Assembly: GCA_964641455.1 (NCBI GenBank)
Contig: CAZXLH010000010.1
Coordinates: 1 to 64,000, forward strand
Direction: 5' to 3'
Length of the DNA: 64,000 nucleotides
DNA from: DTU015 sp964641455
Lineage (GTDB): Bacteria > Bacillota > Sulfobacillia > Fermentithermobacillales > Fermentithermobacillaceae
Part shown: one piece after another, positions 34,984 to 45,060 of the stretch
Layout: each line of letters starts with the position of its first letter
Position numbering within the stretch: position 1 is the first letter of the stretch
Made by a program: the position numbers and the translations under genes
Notes under the pieces: generated by a model
Databases searched by the model: none
What the model was told of the DNA's origin: nothing
The model's input: only the letters and a program-made list of their open reading frames with translations

Positions 34984-36848
34984 TGGGACGTCATCGTGGA
35001 GGCTTGGATATCGGTAACATTGATCGTAAGGAGGTAGATTTTTCTCACCTTCCTAAGCTAAAACAGTTTGTGATTCCGTTTAAGTGGTACTTGTTGTTTG
35101 CACTTGCCCTGGCCATTGGCATCTCACTTATAGGAACTGTTGGCCCGCTGCTTGTGCGCAGGGTTATAGACGTTGATATACCTTCAGGCGATTTTGATCA
35201 AGTAACCAAGACGGCTTTGATCTATTTGGGAGTTATGCTTGGCATAGAAGTGTTGCGTGTCACCCAGCGGTATGTGATGGCATGGACCGGCCAGAATATG
35301 CTCTATTCTATGAGACGGGAACTGTTCATTCACCTGCAAGATCTGGGCCTGGACTTTTATGATCGCTTACAGGCCGGGCGGATAATGTCCCGGGTGACCA
35401 ATGACGTTGAATCTTTAAACCAATTGATATCATCAGGCGCTCTCGGGCTTTTAAGTGATCTGGTCACTTTGGTAGCCATAACTGTGATCATGCTTAAACT
35501 AAACGTTAAACTGGCGTTAGCCACCTTGGCAGTTGTTCCTTTGTTGTTTTTGGTTGTGTGGAGCCTCAGAACCAAGATGACCAGGGCTTATCATGAAGTC
35601 AGGCGCAAGATTGCCGACATTAACGCCACTCTTCAGGAGTCAATATCCGGAATGAAAATTGTCCAGGCATTTTCTCGCGAGGATCTGAATGCTGAGCAGT
35701 TCAGCGATACTAACTACGAGAGTTTCCAAGCTCAGGTCTATGCTGCAAAGTTACATGCTTTGTTCCATCCAATGGTTGACATAATCAGTGCCGTTGGTTC
35801 AGCCCTAATAGTTTACTACGGGGGGCTTCGAATGTCCTGGCAAGATCCGGCAATTACTGTAGGGACTATCGTTGCATTTCTTAACTATATGACTCGTTTC
35901 TTCTGGCCAATACGAAACTTGACTGAAGTGTATAACTTGCTGTTGCAGGCAGGCGTATCGTCTCAAAGAGTGTTTGAAATTCTCGATACTGAACCTAATG
36001 TGCAGGATAAAGAAGGCGCAATAGGGCTTGAAGCACTTGAAGGCCATGTGGAGTTCAATAACGTAGTATTTGGATACGAGCCCGATTTACCGGTGCTTCA
36101 CGGAATTAGCATTGAGGCGGAACCTAACGAAACCATTGCTTTGGTAGGGCCAACAGGGGCAGGCAAGAGTTCTATCATAAACTTGCTCTGCAGGTTCTAT
36201 GACGTACAAGAAGGGGAAATTTTGTTGGATGACATTGACATACGGGATGTAACACTGGAATCGCTTAGAAGAAACCTTGGAATTGTACTTCAAGATACAT
36301 TCATATTTTCAGGAACAGTTCGTGAGAACATTAAATATGGACGTCTGGACGCTACAGATGAGGAAGTTGAGGAAGCTGCAAGAATTGTTGGTGCCCACGA
36401 TTTTATCAGCCGTTTGCCTGAAGGTTATGATACTCAGGTAAGAGAACGTGGTTCGAGGCTGTCCGTGGGGCAAAGACAGCTGCTTGCTTTTGCCAGAGCC
36501 CTTTTGGCTAATCCGAGGATTCTCATCTTAGATGAAGCTACATCGTCTGTTGATGCTTATACCGAATTTTTGATTCAGCAAGCAATGGAAAGGCTTTTCC
36601 AGGGAAGGACTTCAATTGTGATTGCTCACAGGCTTTCTACAATACGTAACGCAGACAGAATTTATGTAATTGAAAACGGTGTCGTAAGGGAAGTAGGCAA
36701 TCATGAGGAACTCATGTCTCAAGAAGGCCTGTACAAATCTCTTTACGAAAAGCAGTTTACCGGTGCCCCAATAGTGGATCAAGCACTCGAAGGTGAAACC
36801 GAAGGCGGTGAACTCAGGGTTTTGCGCCCCGGTTCAGAGCACGCTTAA
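34983..36848 (+). CDS. ABC exporter half-transporter, subunit 2
   Basis: The 621-residue partner has six membrane helices followed by an ATP-binding domain with Walker A GPTGAGKSS, signature LSVGQRQLLAFARAL (G to V at the third position), Walker B LILDEATSSVD and a normal H-loop (IVIAHRLSTIRNADR). Together with subunit 1 it would form an asymmetric heterodimeric exporter with one canonical ATP site. An N-terminal hydrophilic extension of about 30 residues precedes the first helix. The ATG overlaps the upstream stop (TAATG). A hairpin terminator follows. Confidence 0.9.
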   Translation: MGRHRGGLDIGNIDRKEVDFSHLPKLKQFVIPFKWYLLFALALAIGISLIGTVGPLLVRRVIDVDIPSGDFDQVTKTALIYLGVMLGIEVLRVTQRYVMAWTGQNMLYSMRRELFIHLQDLGLDFYDRLQAGRIMSRVTNDVESLNQLISSGALGLLSDLVTLVAITVIMLKLNVKLALATLAVVPLLFLVVWSLRTKMTRAYHEVRRKIADINATLQESISGMKIVQAFSREDLNAEQFSDTNYESFQAQVYAAKLHALFHPMVDIISAVGSALIVYYGGLRMSWQDPAITVGTIVAFLNYMTRFFWPIRNLTEVYNLLLQAGVSSQRVFEILDTEPNVQDKEGAIGLEALEGHVEFNNVVFGYEPDLPVLHGISIEAEPNETIALVGPTGAGKSSIINLLCRFYDVQEGEILLDDIDIRDVTLESLRRNLGIVLQDTFIFSGTVRENIKYGRLDATDEEVEEAARIVGAHDFISRLPEGYDTQVRERGSRLSVGQRQLLAFARALLANPRILILDEATSSVDAYTEFLIQQAMERLFQGRTSIVIAHRLSTIRNADRIYVIENGVVREVGNHEELMSQEGLYKSLYEKQFTGAPIVDQALEGETEGGELRVLRPGSEHA

Positions 36849-36887
36849 TATATTGCAATTGTAATAGGTGACAGTAATCTTGCAAGC

Positions 36888-36929
36888 AAAGTAGCTTGAA
36901 CGTAACGCTTGGAAACGTCAAGCTACTTT
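36888..36929. terminator. Hairpin between the convergent ABC and atpZ genes
   Basis: Perfect 12-bp arms AAAGTAGCTTGA (36888-36899) and TCAAGCTACTTT (36918-36929) are followed by CGTTTATT on the plus strand. It can end both the ABC operon and the minus-strand atpZ gene, whose last codons it overlaps. Confidence 0.7.
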
Positions 36930-37147
36930 CGTTTATTGATTAGCTTCCGGGTTATTGCCCATGCGCGGTGAAACCCAACGAGCATGCCAATCAAGAGCCC
37001 TATAGGTGTATAGACTTTTGTTGAACTGCCCTTGTCCATGAGCGACCCAATATACATACCCAAAAGTGACGATGCCACCAATGAAAAACCCAGCCCCAGA
37101 ATTATCCCTGCGGTCATGAGGAATCCTCTGTCTGATTTGTTTTTCAT
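36923..37147 (-). CDS. AtpZ/AtpI-like small membrane protein
   Basis: This 74-residue protein has two hydrophobic segments (LMTAGIILGLGFSLVASSLL and YTPIGLLIGMLVGFHRAW) in the pattern of AtpZ, a small F0F1-ATPase-associated protein thought to assist Mg2+/Ca2+ transport or assembly of the c-ring. In most Firmicutes atpZ precedes the atp operon, but no ATPase genes are seen in this window, so it stands alone. It is convergent with the ABC genes. Confidence 0.75.
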   Translation of the reverse strand: MKNKSDRGFLMTAGIILGLGFSLVASSLLGMYIGSLMDKGSSTKVYTPIGLLIGMLVGFHRAWAITRKLINKRK

Positions 37148-37550
37148 GTTACCACCTGTTTTCTTGTGTTCTTCTGCTTTGGGGTATGGTTGGATATGCG
37201 CCTTACCTAGCCACTATGGCCATTTTATCCCTTTTGCCTTGCCTAAAAAGCGCGTGAGTTATGCTGTCTACCACAAATTCAATTCTTAGGCAGCATTACC
37301 CTTTTAATTATAGTTCCGGAAAACCGGTTGTTAAATCAAAATTGCCTTGATGTTGGTTGCTAGTATTTGAGGGGCATGTCCAAGTGCAGGAGCAAGTGCC
37401 GGATCAAACGGTTATCATACCGGGCAGGCGTGTTGAGGCCACAGTATGCTATATAATGGAGCTTGGAGAAGGTGTTTCTTCATCTTATATGGAACTGACG
37501 TTTTTGGATGCCCTGTATTTTAACGATAAAGCATGTTGGAGGTAAAGGCT
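37148..37550. other. Intergenic region upstream of the aspartate aminotransferase
   Basis: No convincing gene is visible. An open frame at 37357-37545 could encode 62 residues but has neither a good ribosome binding site nor recognisable features. TTGGAGGT at 37536-37543 is the aminotransferase ribosome binding site. Confidence 0.4.
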
Positions 37551-38741
37551 ATGAAACTATCAGCGCGTACCCGTTCAATTGGTGCTTCCCCAACGTTGGC
37601 ACTTAATGCCAAAACAAAGCAATTAATCCGAGAAGGCGTGGATGTGATAAGTTTCGGTGTAGGCGAACCGGACTTTGATACTCCAGGCCATATTAAACAA
37701 GCGGCGATTCAATCGATCAATGACGGATTTACCAAGTATACGCCTTCATCAGGAATTATCGAACTTAAGCAGGCGATTTGCGCTAAGTTCAAAAAGGACA
37801 ATAATCTGGAGTATCAACCAACGCAAATACTGGTATCATCCGGTGCCAAGCATTCTATTTATAACGCAGTACAAGTTTTGTGTGATGAGGGCGGTGAAGT
37901 AATCATTCCTGCCCCGTACTGGGTCAGCTACCCTGAAATGGTAAAATTGGCCGGAGGCAAACCTGTAATTCTACAGTCAAGCATTGAGGCCGGGTTTAAA
38001 ATCACTCAAGAGCAACTGGAGGAGTCAATAACGCCTAAGACCTGTTTGCTGATTCTAAACACACCATCTAACCCTAGCGGGGCTGTTTACACAAAAGAGG
38101 AACTTGCCAAAATCGCCCAAGTGTGTGTAAAACATAACATAGCAGTAATATCTGACGAAATCTACGAAAAACTCATTTATGAAGGCGAACACGTGGCCTT
38201 TGCATCTGTCAGCCCTGAAGCCAAGGCAATTACCGTCACGGTAAACGGAGTTTCGAAAGCCTATTCCATGACCGGCTGGAGAATCGGATATGCTGCAGGC
38301 CCTGAAAATGTGATAAATGCTATGAGTAACCTTCAAAGCCATTCCACTTCAAATGCAGCGTCTATTTCACAAAAAGCTGCTTTGGCCGGGTTAACAGGAC
38401 CTCAAGAGCCTCTTGGAGCTATGCGTGTAGAGTTTCAAAAGCGCAGAGATTACATGGTAAAACGGCTTAATGAAATGCCGGGCTTTAAGTGTTTAACCCC
38501 TTCAGGCGCTTTCTATGTATATCCTGACATTTCCGAACTCATTGGAAAAACACTTGCCGGCAAGAAGGTCACAGATGATTCAGTTCTTGCAGATATCTTG
38601 TTAGATGATGCCAGAATTGGCGTAGTTCCTGGCAAAGCATTTGGTACCCAAGGCAATATTAGGTTGTCTTATGCCACATCAATGGAGAAAATCAAAGAAG
38701 GTTTGGAACGATTGGCTGAAGTGCTCAGAACTTTGGAGTGA
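37551..38741 (+). CDS. aspC: Aspartate aminotransferase (class I, subgroup Ib)
   Basis: The 396-residue PLP enzyme interconverts aspartate and 2-oxoglutarate with oxaloacetate and glutamate. Motifs are SFGVGEPDFDTPGHI, YTPSSGIIELK, the PLP-stacking PAPYWVSYPEM, NTPSNPSGAVY, SDEIYEKLIY and the PLP lysine in VNGVSKAYSMTGWRIGYAAG. These are typical of the thermophile/Bacillus subgroup Ib enzyme, which may also accept prephenate. The ATG at 37551 is chosen because GGAGGT lies 8 bases upstream; an in-frame ATG at 37533 precedes that site. It appears monocistronic. Confidence 0.9.
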   Translation: MKLSARTRSIGASPTLALNAKTKQLIREGVDVISFGVGEPDFDTPGHIKQAAIQSINDGFTKYTPSSGIIELKQAICAKFKKDNNLEYQPTQILVSSGAKHSIYNAVQVLCDEGGEVIIPAPYWVSYPEMVKLAGGKPVILQSSIEAGFKITQEQLEESITPKTCLLILNTPSNPSGAVYTKEELAKIAQVCVKHNIAVISDEIYEKLIYEGEHVAFASVSPEAKAITVTVNGVSKAYSMTGWRIGYAAGPENVINAMSNLQSHSTSNAASISQKAALAGLTGPQEPLGAMRVEFQKRRDYMVKRLNEMPGFKCLTPSGAFYVYPDISELIGKTLAGKKVTDDSVLADILLDDARIGVVPGKAFGTQGNIRLSYATSMEKIKEGLERLAEVLRTLE

Positions 38742-38965
38742 ACCGATCCAGGTTGAGGATTGTCGTTTTGCATTTGTGATAGAGTAGGTTGCCGGTACAG
38801 TGGATCCATATATAAAATCGGTACATGCTGTGCCGGTTATCATACAGATAATGATTGTGGAAAGTGATTTGCCATCTTGTCAAGAAGGCACTTGGTGGCA
38901 GATTATTCTTGGTCGGTTGCAACAGTAGGTTTGTACAACCGCCTTGGTAAGGAGGCAGGGGGCAA

Positions 38966-40396
38966 ATGCCTAAGATCCTGGAAACGTATAAAGATGTGCA
39001 GGTAGCTGTGGTAGGTATGGGCCGGTCTAACCAGGCTCTTTGCCGCTACCTTCTTAAAGAGGGAGCTTTGGTTACTTGTTTTGATCGCAAAACCAGAGAG
39101 AAACTGGGCGATACCTACGAAGCGTTCAATGAACAGGGTGTGAAGTGGAGCCTGGGCCCTGAATACCTGGACATTCTTCCTGGTTACAAACACATTTTTC
39201 TTACGCCGGGTATGAAGAAAGACCACCCTAAGATATCTCAGGCCAGGAAAGAAGGGGCAGTTATTTCCACAGAGATTGACCTTTTTCTTAATAGGTGTAA
39301 GGGAGTGGTTGGAGCGGTAACCGGGAGCGCCGGAAAGACCACTACTTGCATGCTAACGGGGTTAATGCTAGAGAAAAGCCTGCCTGGCACCAAGGTGTTT
39401 GTTGGAGGGAATATAGGGTCGGTGCTTATTGAGAAGGCCGGTGAGATACCTGAAGATGCCCGAGTTGTTCTCGAGTTATCCAGTTTTCAGTTACAACTTT
39501 GCCGGCAAAGCCCACATAGTGCTCTGCTATTAAACGTACGTCCAAACCATCTTGATATCCATAAAGATTTTGATGAATACGTGGAATCCAAGAAAAACAT
39601 CTTTCGTTTTCAGGGCGAAAATGATTGGGCTTTTCTTAATTATGATGAACTTCCTACCAGGTCCATTGCAAATGAATGCAAAGCAAACGTAGGGTTTTTT
39701 AGCTTATCGCGGCCACCGGTGGACAGGCAGGGCGGAAGGCCCCAGCGTTTTGCATGGCTTGACGGCGATGACCTTGTCTACGATCCAGGCAATGGCGCTG
39801 AGCCTATTGTGGTTGCCGGCAAGAATGATTTGCTGATTCCAGGCGATCACAATATTTCTAACGTTTTGGGGGCTGTTTTGCTGTCAATGCAGCTCGGGGC
39901 CAATCTCCTTGGCATCAAGAATGCCTTGAAATCGTTCCGGGGCATCGAACATAGAATAGAGTTTGTGCGCGAAATCAATGGGGTGAAATACTACAACGAT
40001 TCGATTGCCACTTCGCCGGATAGAACCATTGCCCTTATTGATTCTGTAAAGGGGCCCTTGGTACTCATCCTGGGTGGATACGACAAAGGGTTACCTTTTG
40101 ATGAATTGGCTGCTAAACTTGTTCAGCATAGATGCAAGGCAGTGCTCTTAGGTGCATGTGGAGGCAAGATTCAACATTCTATAGAGAGCGCTTGGGCCAG
40201 AGCCGGTTTGTCCGGTGCGCCTGAAATAGCTAAAACTTCGAGCCTGGAGGAGGCAGTTAATGTAGCAACAGCTATGGTTTCCCCGGGAAGCTCTGTCGCC
40301 CTTTCACCTGCATGTGCAAGCTATGACATGTTTTCCAGTTTTGAAGAAAGAGGACAGCGGTTTAAAGACATTGTGCTTTCCATTAACGGTGAATAG
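38966..40396 (+). CDS. murD: UDP-N-acetylmuramoyl-L-alanine--D-glutamate ligase
   Basis: MurD adds D-glutamate to UDP-MurNAc-L-Ala in peptidoglycan synthesis in the cytoplasm. The 476-residue protein shows the N-terminal UDP-binding region (VAVVGMGRSNQALCRYLL), the ATP loop GAVTGSAGKTTT, GNIGSVLIEKAG, LELSSFQLQL, RPNHLDIHKDFDEY and the C-terminal YYNDSIATSPDRT. The carbamoylated lysine region is consistent (VESKKNIF). In most bacteria murD lies in the division/cell-wall cluster; here it stands apart, next to the endonuclease III gene. An ATP loop of GSAGKTT rather than GTNGKTT is a small deviation. Confidence 0.93.
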   Translation: MPKILETYKDVQVAVVGMGRSNQALCRYLLKEGALVTCFDRKTREKLGDTYEAFNEQGVKWSLGPEYLDILPGYKHIFLTPGMKKDHPKISQARKEGAVISTEIDLFLNRCKGVVGAVTGSAGKTTTCMLTGLMLEKSLPGTKVFVGGNIGSVLIEKAGEIPEDARVVLELSSFQLQLCRQSPHSALLLNVRPNHLDIHKDFDEYVESKKNIFRFQGENDWAFLNYDELPTRSIANECKANVGFFSLSRPPVDRQGGRPQRFAWLDGDDLVYDPGNGAEPIVVAGKNDLLIPGDHNISNVLGAVLLSMQLGANLLGIKNALKSFRGIEHRIEFVREINGVKYYNDSIATSPDRTIALIDSVKGPLVLILGGYDKGLPFDELAAKLVQHRCKAVLLGACGGKIQHSIESAWARAGLSGAPEIAKTSSLEEAVNVATAMVSPGSSVALSPACASYDMFSSFEERGQRFKDIVLSINGE

Positions 40397-40479
40397 GTAT
40401 CTTACTTGGATGATTGCGGTACATATTGTGATACGCAAAAGCAATGTTATGAAGAGTTTAAACAGGAGCATATCTCGAG

Positions 40480-41253
40480 ATGAAAAAAGAGCCAAACAAC
40501 GTTGCCCGTGATTTGAGACGTGAGCGTAAACAGAAACCTAAACAGAAGCCTGGTTTCAACCAATCGGATATACTAAACCTTTTCAATACAATGAGTGAGC
40601 TTTATCCTGATGCCCATTCTGAACTGCTTGAACCCTTGCGGCGTAATCCGGTGGATGTGTTGGTGGCAACCATTCTTTCTCAGGCCACTAACGATACTCT
40701 AAGCAGCCGTGCTTTTTCTCAGCTAAAGGCCCGGTTTCCGGACTGGGAAAGTGTTATCACGGAAGATCCTTCATGTGTAGAAGCCGTGCTTGCTTGCGGT
40801 GGGCTTCAAAGGCAGAAAACCAAAAAGATCCGCCGAGCGCTGTCAAAAATACAACAAGATTTCGGTGATATTACCTTGGCACCTTTGTTTAACCGGCCAA
40901 AACAAGAGTGTATGCAGTATTTGACCTCACTTCCGGGAGTCGGGCCGAAAACTGCTGCGTGTGTGCTGGCGTTCGGATTAGGCAAGCCGGCTTTTCCGGT
41001 AGATACACATATTCTTAGAATTGCAAAACGTCTTGGATTTGCCGGCAAGAAAGAGTCTGCCGTATCAGTTCAAAATGCTCTTGAGGGACTGGTCCCAGAT
41101 GAAATAAAGATGCCATTGCACCTTATGCTCATAAGACATGGCCGGGAAATGTGCAGTTCCAGGAAACCTAAGTGCAGCCTGTGCCCTCTTCAAAAAACGT
41201 GCCGATATTTTGCGTCAGAAAATGCCAAAAAGTTCAATGAAGGACTTTCCTGA
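40480..41253 (+). CDS. nth: Endonuclease III (DNA glycosylase/AP lyase)
   Basis: The 257-residue enzyme removes oxidised pyrimidines and cuts at abasic sites. It has the helix-hairpin-helix LPGVGPKTAACVLAFGLG with the catalytic lysine, the catalytic aspartate in FPVDTHILRI, and the [4Fe-4S] ligands in the C-x6-C-x2-C-x5-C spacing (CSSRKPKCSLCPLQKTC). About 30 basic residues precede the core, longer than usual. It lies downstream of murD with 83 bases between. Confidence 0.93.
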   Translation: MKKEPNNVARDLRRERKQKPKQKPGFNQSDILNLFNTMSELYPDAHSELLEPLRRNPVDVLVATILSQATNDTLSSRAFSQLKARFPDWESVITEDPSCVEAVLACGGLQRQKTKKIRRALSKIQQDFGDITLAPLFNRPKQECMQYLTSLPGVGPKTAACVLAFGLGKPAFPVDTHILRIAKRLGFAGKKESAVSVQNALEGLVPDEIKMPLHLMLIRHGREMCSSRKPKCSLCPLQKTCRYFASENAKKFNEGLS

Positions 41254-41431
41254 CAGGAGACGAATTAGTGTTAGGGTAAAAACAGTTATACAATATGAAA
41301 AATCTATGTTTTTTGTGTCTTGCTCGGTACAGTTGCTCCAATACAGAAAAGGCAGGCTATGGGGTTGCTACCGGTTTCATCATAGGTACATCTTACAGGT
41401 AGATCCATAACGGCGTAGCGTTTTGAGTGGG

Positions 41432-41620
41432 TTACGGTTGTACGGCAGGTGGTTCAGATGGGTGTTCTTGCTCTTGTCTGATTGTTTGAACGTTGTCATA
41501 TTCAGTTTCATCCTTGAGTTCTTTGCCGCAATATGGGCATAGCCATGAATCGTAATGGGTTGCAGCAGAATAGGAAACCTGTTTGCAGGATGGGCAAAAC
41601 TTCCAGGGCAATACATTCAC
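41432..41620 (-). CDS. Small zinc-ribbon protein of unknown role
   Basis: This open frame of 62 residues encodes two CxxC knuckles (KFCPSCKQVSY and WLCPYCGKEL) spaced 16 residues apart, the form of a rubredoxin-like or zinc-ribbon domain. A GTG at 41620 or a TTG at 41611 could start it; GAAGGTGA is suitably placed for the TTG. The acidic tail is disordered. It is divergent from dnaE. I do not recognise a specific family; the paired metal knuckles are the reason to keep it. Confidence 0.6.
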   Translation of the reverse strand: MNVLPWKFCPSCKQVSYSAATHYDSWLCPYCGKELKDETEYDNVQTIRQEQEHPSEPPAVQP

Positions 41621-41689
41621 CTTCTATTACAGGAACATTATCTATACTCTACAAGATTAATGTAACATTTTAAATAGGTGGTTACAACA

Positions 41690-44600
41690 ATGGGTAGATT
41701 TAGTCATCTTCATGTTCATACTGAATACAGTTTGCTTGACGGAGCATGCAGAATTCCCGAATTATGCCTAACGGCCAAGCGAATGGGGATAGATGCGCTG
41801 GCTATAACCGACCATGGCACTATGTACGGAGTTGTTGATTTCTACAAGGCATGCTTAGATGCAGGAATACGCCCTGTCATTGGGTGTGAGGTTTACGTAG
41901 CGCAAGGTTCAAGGCTTACCAAGAATCGAGGTACCAGAGGTGATCCCTATCACCTTGTGCTTTTATCAGAAACAGAGCAGGGGTACCGGAATTTGATGAA
42001 AATTGTGTCTGACGGATTTCTTGAGGGGTTTTATTACAAGCCCAGGGTGGATCTGGAGACCTTATCGAAATATTCAAAGGGGCTAATAGCTCTTACTGCA
42101 TGCCTTGACGGCGAAGTGCCAAGGTTAATACGTCAGGAAAGGCATGGCGATGCTCGCAGAAGCCTGGGTAATTATATAGATATCTTTGGGAAAGGCAATG
42201 TCTTTTTGGAATTGCAGCGTAACGGTGTTCCATTGCAAGAAGAGGTTAACCAAGGCCTCATAGATCTTTCAAGAAGGTGCCGGGTTCCCTTGGTTGCTAC
42301 AAATGACTGTCATTATCTAAGGAAAGAAGACGCAAAGCACCATGAGGTACTTTTAGCAATTCAGACAGGGACCAATATTTCAGATCCAAACCGGCTGCGT
42401 TTTTCAGGAAGTGAATTTTATCTCAAGCCGCCACAAGAGATGGCTATGGCATTTCGTGACTTGCCGGAAGCCATTGAAAATACATTTGCTATTGCGTCCA
42501 GATGCAATGTCAAGTTAGATCTGTCATCAATCCATTTGCCTGATTACCCTATTCCCCGCGGTGAAACAGATACTTCGTATCTTGCAAAAAGAGCCCATGC
42601 CGGTTTGCGGTACCGTTTGGGAGGCCAGGCTGATGCCTTGAAACAAGAAAGGCTTGAGTATGAGCTGGGCATGATAGATAAAATGGGGTACTCATCTTAT
42701 TTCCTGATTGTTGCAGATTTCGTTGATTATGCAAGAAAGCAAGGGATTGCCGTTGGCCCTGGACGTGGGTCTGCAGCTGGGAGCCTGGTTGCCTATGCAC
42801 TGGGCATAACCGGAATAGACCCTGTTGACCATGACTTAATATTCGAGCGGTTCTTGAATCCTGAAAGGGTGAGTTTGCCTGATATCGACATAGATTTCCA
42901 GGATGATCGCAGAGATGAGGTTATTGATTATGTTCGCGAGAAATATGGAAGCGACAAAGTAGCGCAGATTATTACATTTGGAACAATGGCAGCCAGGGCT
43001 GCGATAAGAGATGTTGGGCGTGCTTTGAACCTTCCATACGGGGATGTAGACAGGATTGCAAAGATGATACCTTCTCAACCTGGCATTACCATTTCTCAAG
43101 CTGCCGAAACAGTGCCTGAAATGAGACAAGCCATGCAACGCAGCGAAATTCGGGCGCTTATAGAGACTGCTCAGAAGTTAGAGGGAATGCCACGGCATTC
43201 ATCTGTCCATGCTGCAGGAGTGGTTATAGGCAAAGGGCCTTTATGGGATTATGTGCCTCTTGCCCAAACCCGGGACGGTGTAGTTACTACCCAGTATCCC
43301 ATGGAAGCGCTGGAGGAATTGGGCCTTTTGAAAATGGATTTTCTTGGGTTGAGAACCCTTACAGTGATTCAAACAGCAACCCGCCTGGCCAGTGAAGAAA
43401 CGGGAGTTCCCTTAAGGGTTGAAAATATACCCATCGATGATAAGCGCACTTACCGTATGCTTTCCAAAGGCGATTCTCTGGGCGTGTTTCAGCTGGAATC
43501 GTCCTGGGTAAGAGACTTTCTAAAAGAAATGAAGCCTAAAGAATTTAAGGATATTGTGGCTGCAGTGGCTCTTTGCAGGCCGGGCCCAATGGAGCAAATT
43601 CCCGAGTATATAAGGGCACGCTTTGGAAAACCTCATTACCTACATCCGGTCCTGGAACCTGTACTCAGCGAAACCCACGGTGTGATGGTGTATCAGGAGC
43701 AAATTCTTAAAATTGCACATCAGGTTGCAGGGCTGACCCTGGGTGAGGCTGACATACTTCGCCGTGCAGTAGGAAAGAAAGACCGGGCGCTTCTTATGAA
43801 AATGCAAGATAGGTTTATACAAGGCGCGGTTGGGCGAGGGCTATCTAAGAAAGATGCCTCGGAGATTTGGGCTCTGATTCTTAAGTTTGCTGATTATGGT
43901 TTCAGCAAAAACCATGCAGCGCCCTATGCTCTGATAGCCTATTGGACAGCTTACCTTAAAGCACGGTACCCATCTCAATTTATGGCATCACTGTTATCAT
44001 CGGTCAGAGGTGTACAGGGCAAGGTTGGCATATATCTGGACGAAGTCAAACGGCTTGGAATAAAAGTGAGCGGGCCCAGTGTTAACCGCAGCATGGTGGA
44101 ATTTTCCGTCGAGAAAAATGACGAAGGCACTGCTATCAGATACGGCCTCGGAGGCATTAAAAACGTAGGAGATGCCTTGGCCAACCAAATTGTGAGGGAA
44201 AGAGAACTCAGGGGTAGGTTTACGTCGCTTGAATCTTTTGTGTCCCGACTGGGAAAGAGTGTGACTAAGAGAGCGCTTGAAAGCCTTATTCAGTGCGGAG
44301 CTTTGGATGATATGGGAACCCGTTATTCAAATCTAGACAAAGCCGAAGAGGTGTTGAGCCAAAGAGCAAGCCAGCCCGATTCTCAGATATCGCTTTTTGG
44401 AGCGCTTGAGCCTCCAATGGAAGATTCGCCTGCAGATTATAAACCGCCAAGCTCGCACAAGCCGGTTTATCAACCGTCTTTGTTTGCGGAACTCAGCCTG
44501 GAAAGCAAAGTTTCCCAAGCAAAAGGAGGCAAATCAAACTGCAGACCAAGTAAGCCTGCTAATGAGCCGGTTGAGCATGTTCCTGACCAAAAAGAGGTTC

Positions 44601-44995
44601 CGTTGGAAGTCAAGTTAGCGTGGGAGCGCGAACTGCTTGGAATGTATTTTTCAGGGCATCCTTTGGAGAAATACAGGGAAATTTTAAAGCAGCATACAGT
44701 TTCTTTGGCTAACATCAATGATATCCCTGACGGAGCTGAAGCCACAATCGGAGGCAGGATTATGTCAATTAGGAAGACAATAACCAGGTCAGGAGAAGAA
44801 ATGGCTTTTGTTTCGATTGAAGATGAGTATGACTCTATAGATGTAATCGTGTTTCCGAGGGTGTGGCAACAAGCTGGTAAGTTTCTGTCGAAGGATAGGG
44901 TGGTGATAGTAAAGGGGACTATAGAAGAGCAAGATGGAATTTGTAAGATGCTGGCGCGACAGTGTTTTGAGATCGACAAACTCAGCGGTAACTAG
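41690..44995 (+). CDS. dnaE: DNA polymerase III alpha subunit
   Basis: The product (1101 residues) is a DnaE-type replicative DNA polymerase. The N-terminal PHP domain is clear (FSHLHVHTEYSLLDGACRI; LAITDHGTMYG), as are the polymerase aspartates in PDIDIDFQDDRRDEVIDY, the GPGRGSAAGSLVAYALGIT loop, MVYQEQILKIAHQVAG and FSKNHAAPYALIAYWTAY. The C-terminal OB fold is present (TIGGRIMSIRKTITRSGEEM). Between residues ~900 and 985 is a low-complexity linker longer than in typical DnaE. It may be the gap-filling DnaE partner of a PolC elsewhere in the genome, as in other Firmicutes. The ATG at 41690 is preferred over the GTG at 41678. The genes for a small protein, PfkA and Pyk follow, a known Firmicute order. 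Confidence 0.95.
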   Translation: MGRFSHLHVHTEYSLLDGACRIPELCLTAKRMGIDALAITDHGTMYGVVDFYKACLDAGIRPVIGCEVYVAQGSRLTKNRGTRGDPYHLVLLSETEQGYRNLMKIVSDGFLEGFYYKPRVDLETLSKYSKGLIALTACLDGEVPRLIRQERHGDARRSLGNYIDIFGKGNVFLELQRNGVPLQEEVNQGLIDLSRRCRVPLVATNDCHYLRKEDAKHHEVLLAIQTGTNISDPNRLRFSGSEFYLKPPQEMAMAFRDLPEAIENTFAIASRCNVKLDLSSIHLPDYPIPRGETDTSYLAKRAHAGLRYRLGGQADALKQERLEYELGMIDKMGYSSYFLIVADFVDYARKQGIAVGPGRGSAAGSLVAYALGITGIDPVDHDLIFERFLNPERVSLPDIDIDFQDDRRDEVIDYVREKYGSDKVAQIITFGTMAARAAIRDVGRALNLPYGDVDRIAKMIPSQPGITISQAAETVPEMRQAMQRSEIRALIETAQKLEGMPRHSSVHAAGVVIGKGPLWDYVPLAQTRDGVVTTQYPMEALEELGLLKMDFLGLRTLTVIQTATRLASEETGVPLRVENIPIDDKRTYRMLSKGDSLGVFQLESSWVRDFLKEMKPKEFKDIVAAVALCRPGPMEQIPEYIRARFGKPHYLHPVLEPVLSETHGVMVYQEQILKIAHQVAGLTLGEADILRRAVGKKDRALLMKMQDRFIQGAVGRGLSKKDASEIWALILKFADYGFSKNHAAPYALIAYWTAYLKARYPSQFMASLLSSVRGVQGKVGIYLDEVKRLGIKVSGPSVNRSMVEFSVEKNDEGTAIRYGLGGIKNVGDALANQIVRERELRGRFTSLESFVSRLGKSVTKRALESLIQCGALDDMGTRYSNLDKAEEVLSQRASQPDSQISLFGALEPPMEDSPADYKPPSSHKPVYQPSLFAELSLESKVSQAKGGKSNCRPSKPANEPVEHVPDQKEVPLEVKLAWERELLGMYFSGHPLEKYREILKQHTVSLANINDIPDGAEATIGGRIMSIRKTITRSGEEMAFVSIEDEYDSIDVIVFPRVWQQAGKFLSKDRVVIVKGTIEEQDGICKMLARQCFEIDKLSGN

Positions 44996-45060
44996 CGAAT
45001 TAGGAGAATTGATGTACCAGTGAAAGGGGGGAAGCCCTCAGTTCCGCCTTTTTAGGGCGC

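Noticed and set aside
37357..37545. 62-codon frame before the aspartate aminotransferase
   Set aside because: No ribosome binding site and no recognisable family; it runs into the aminotransferase ribosome binding site.
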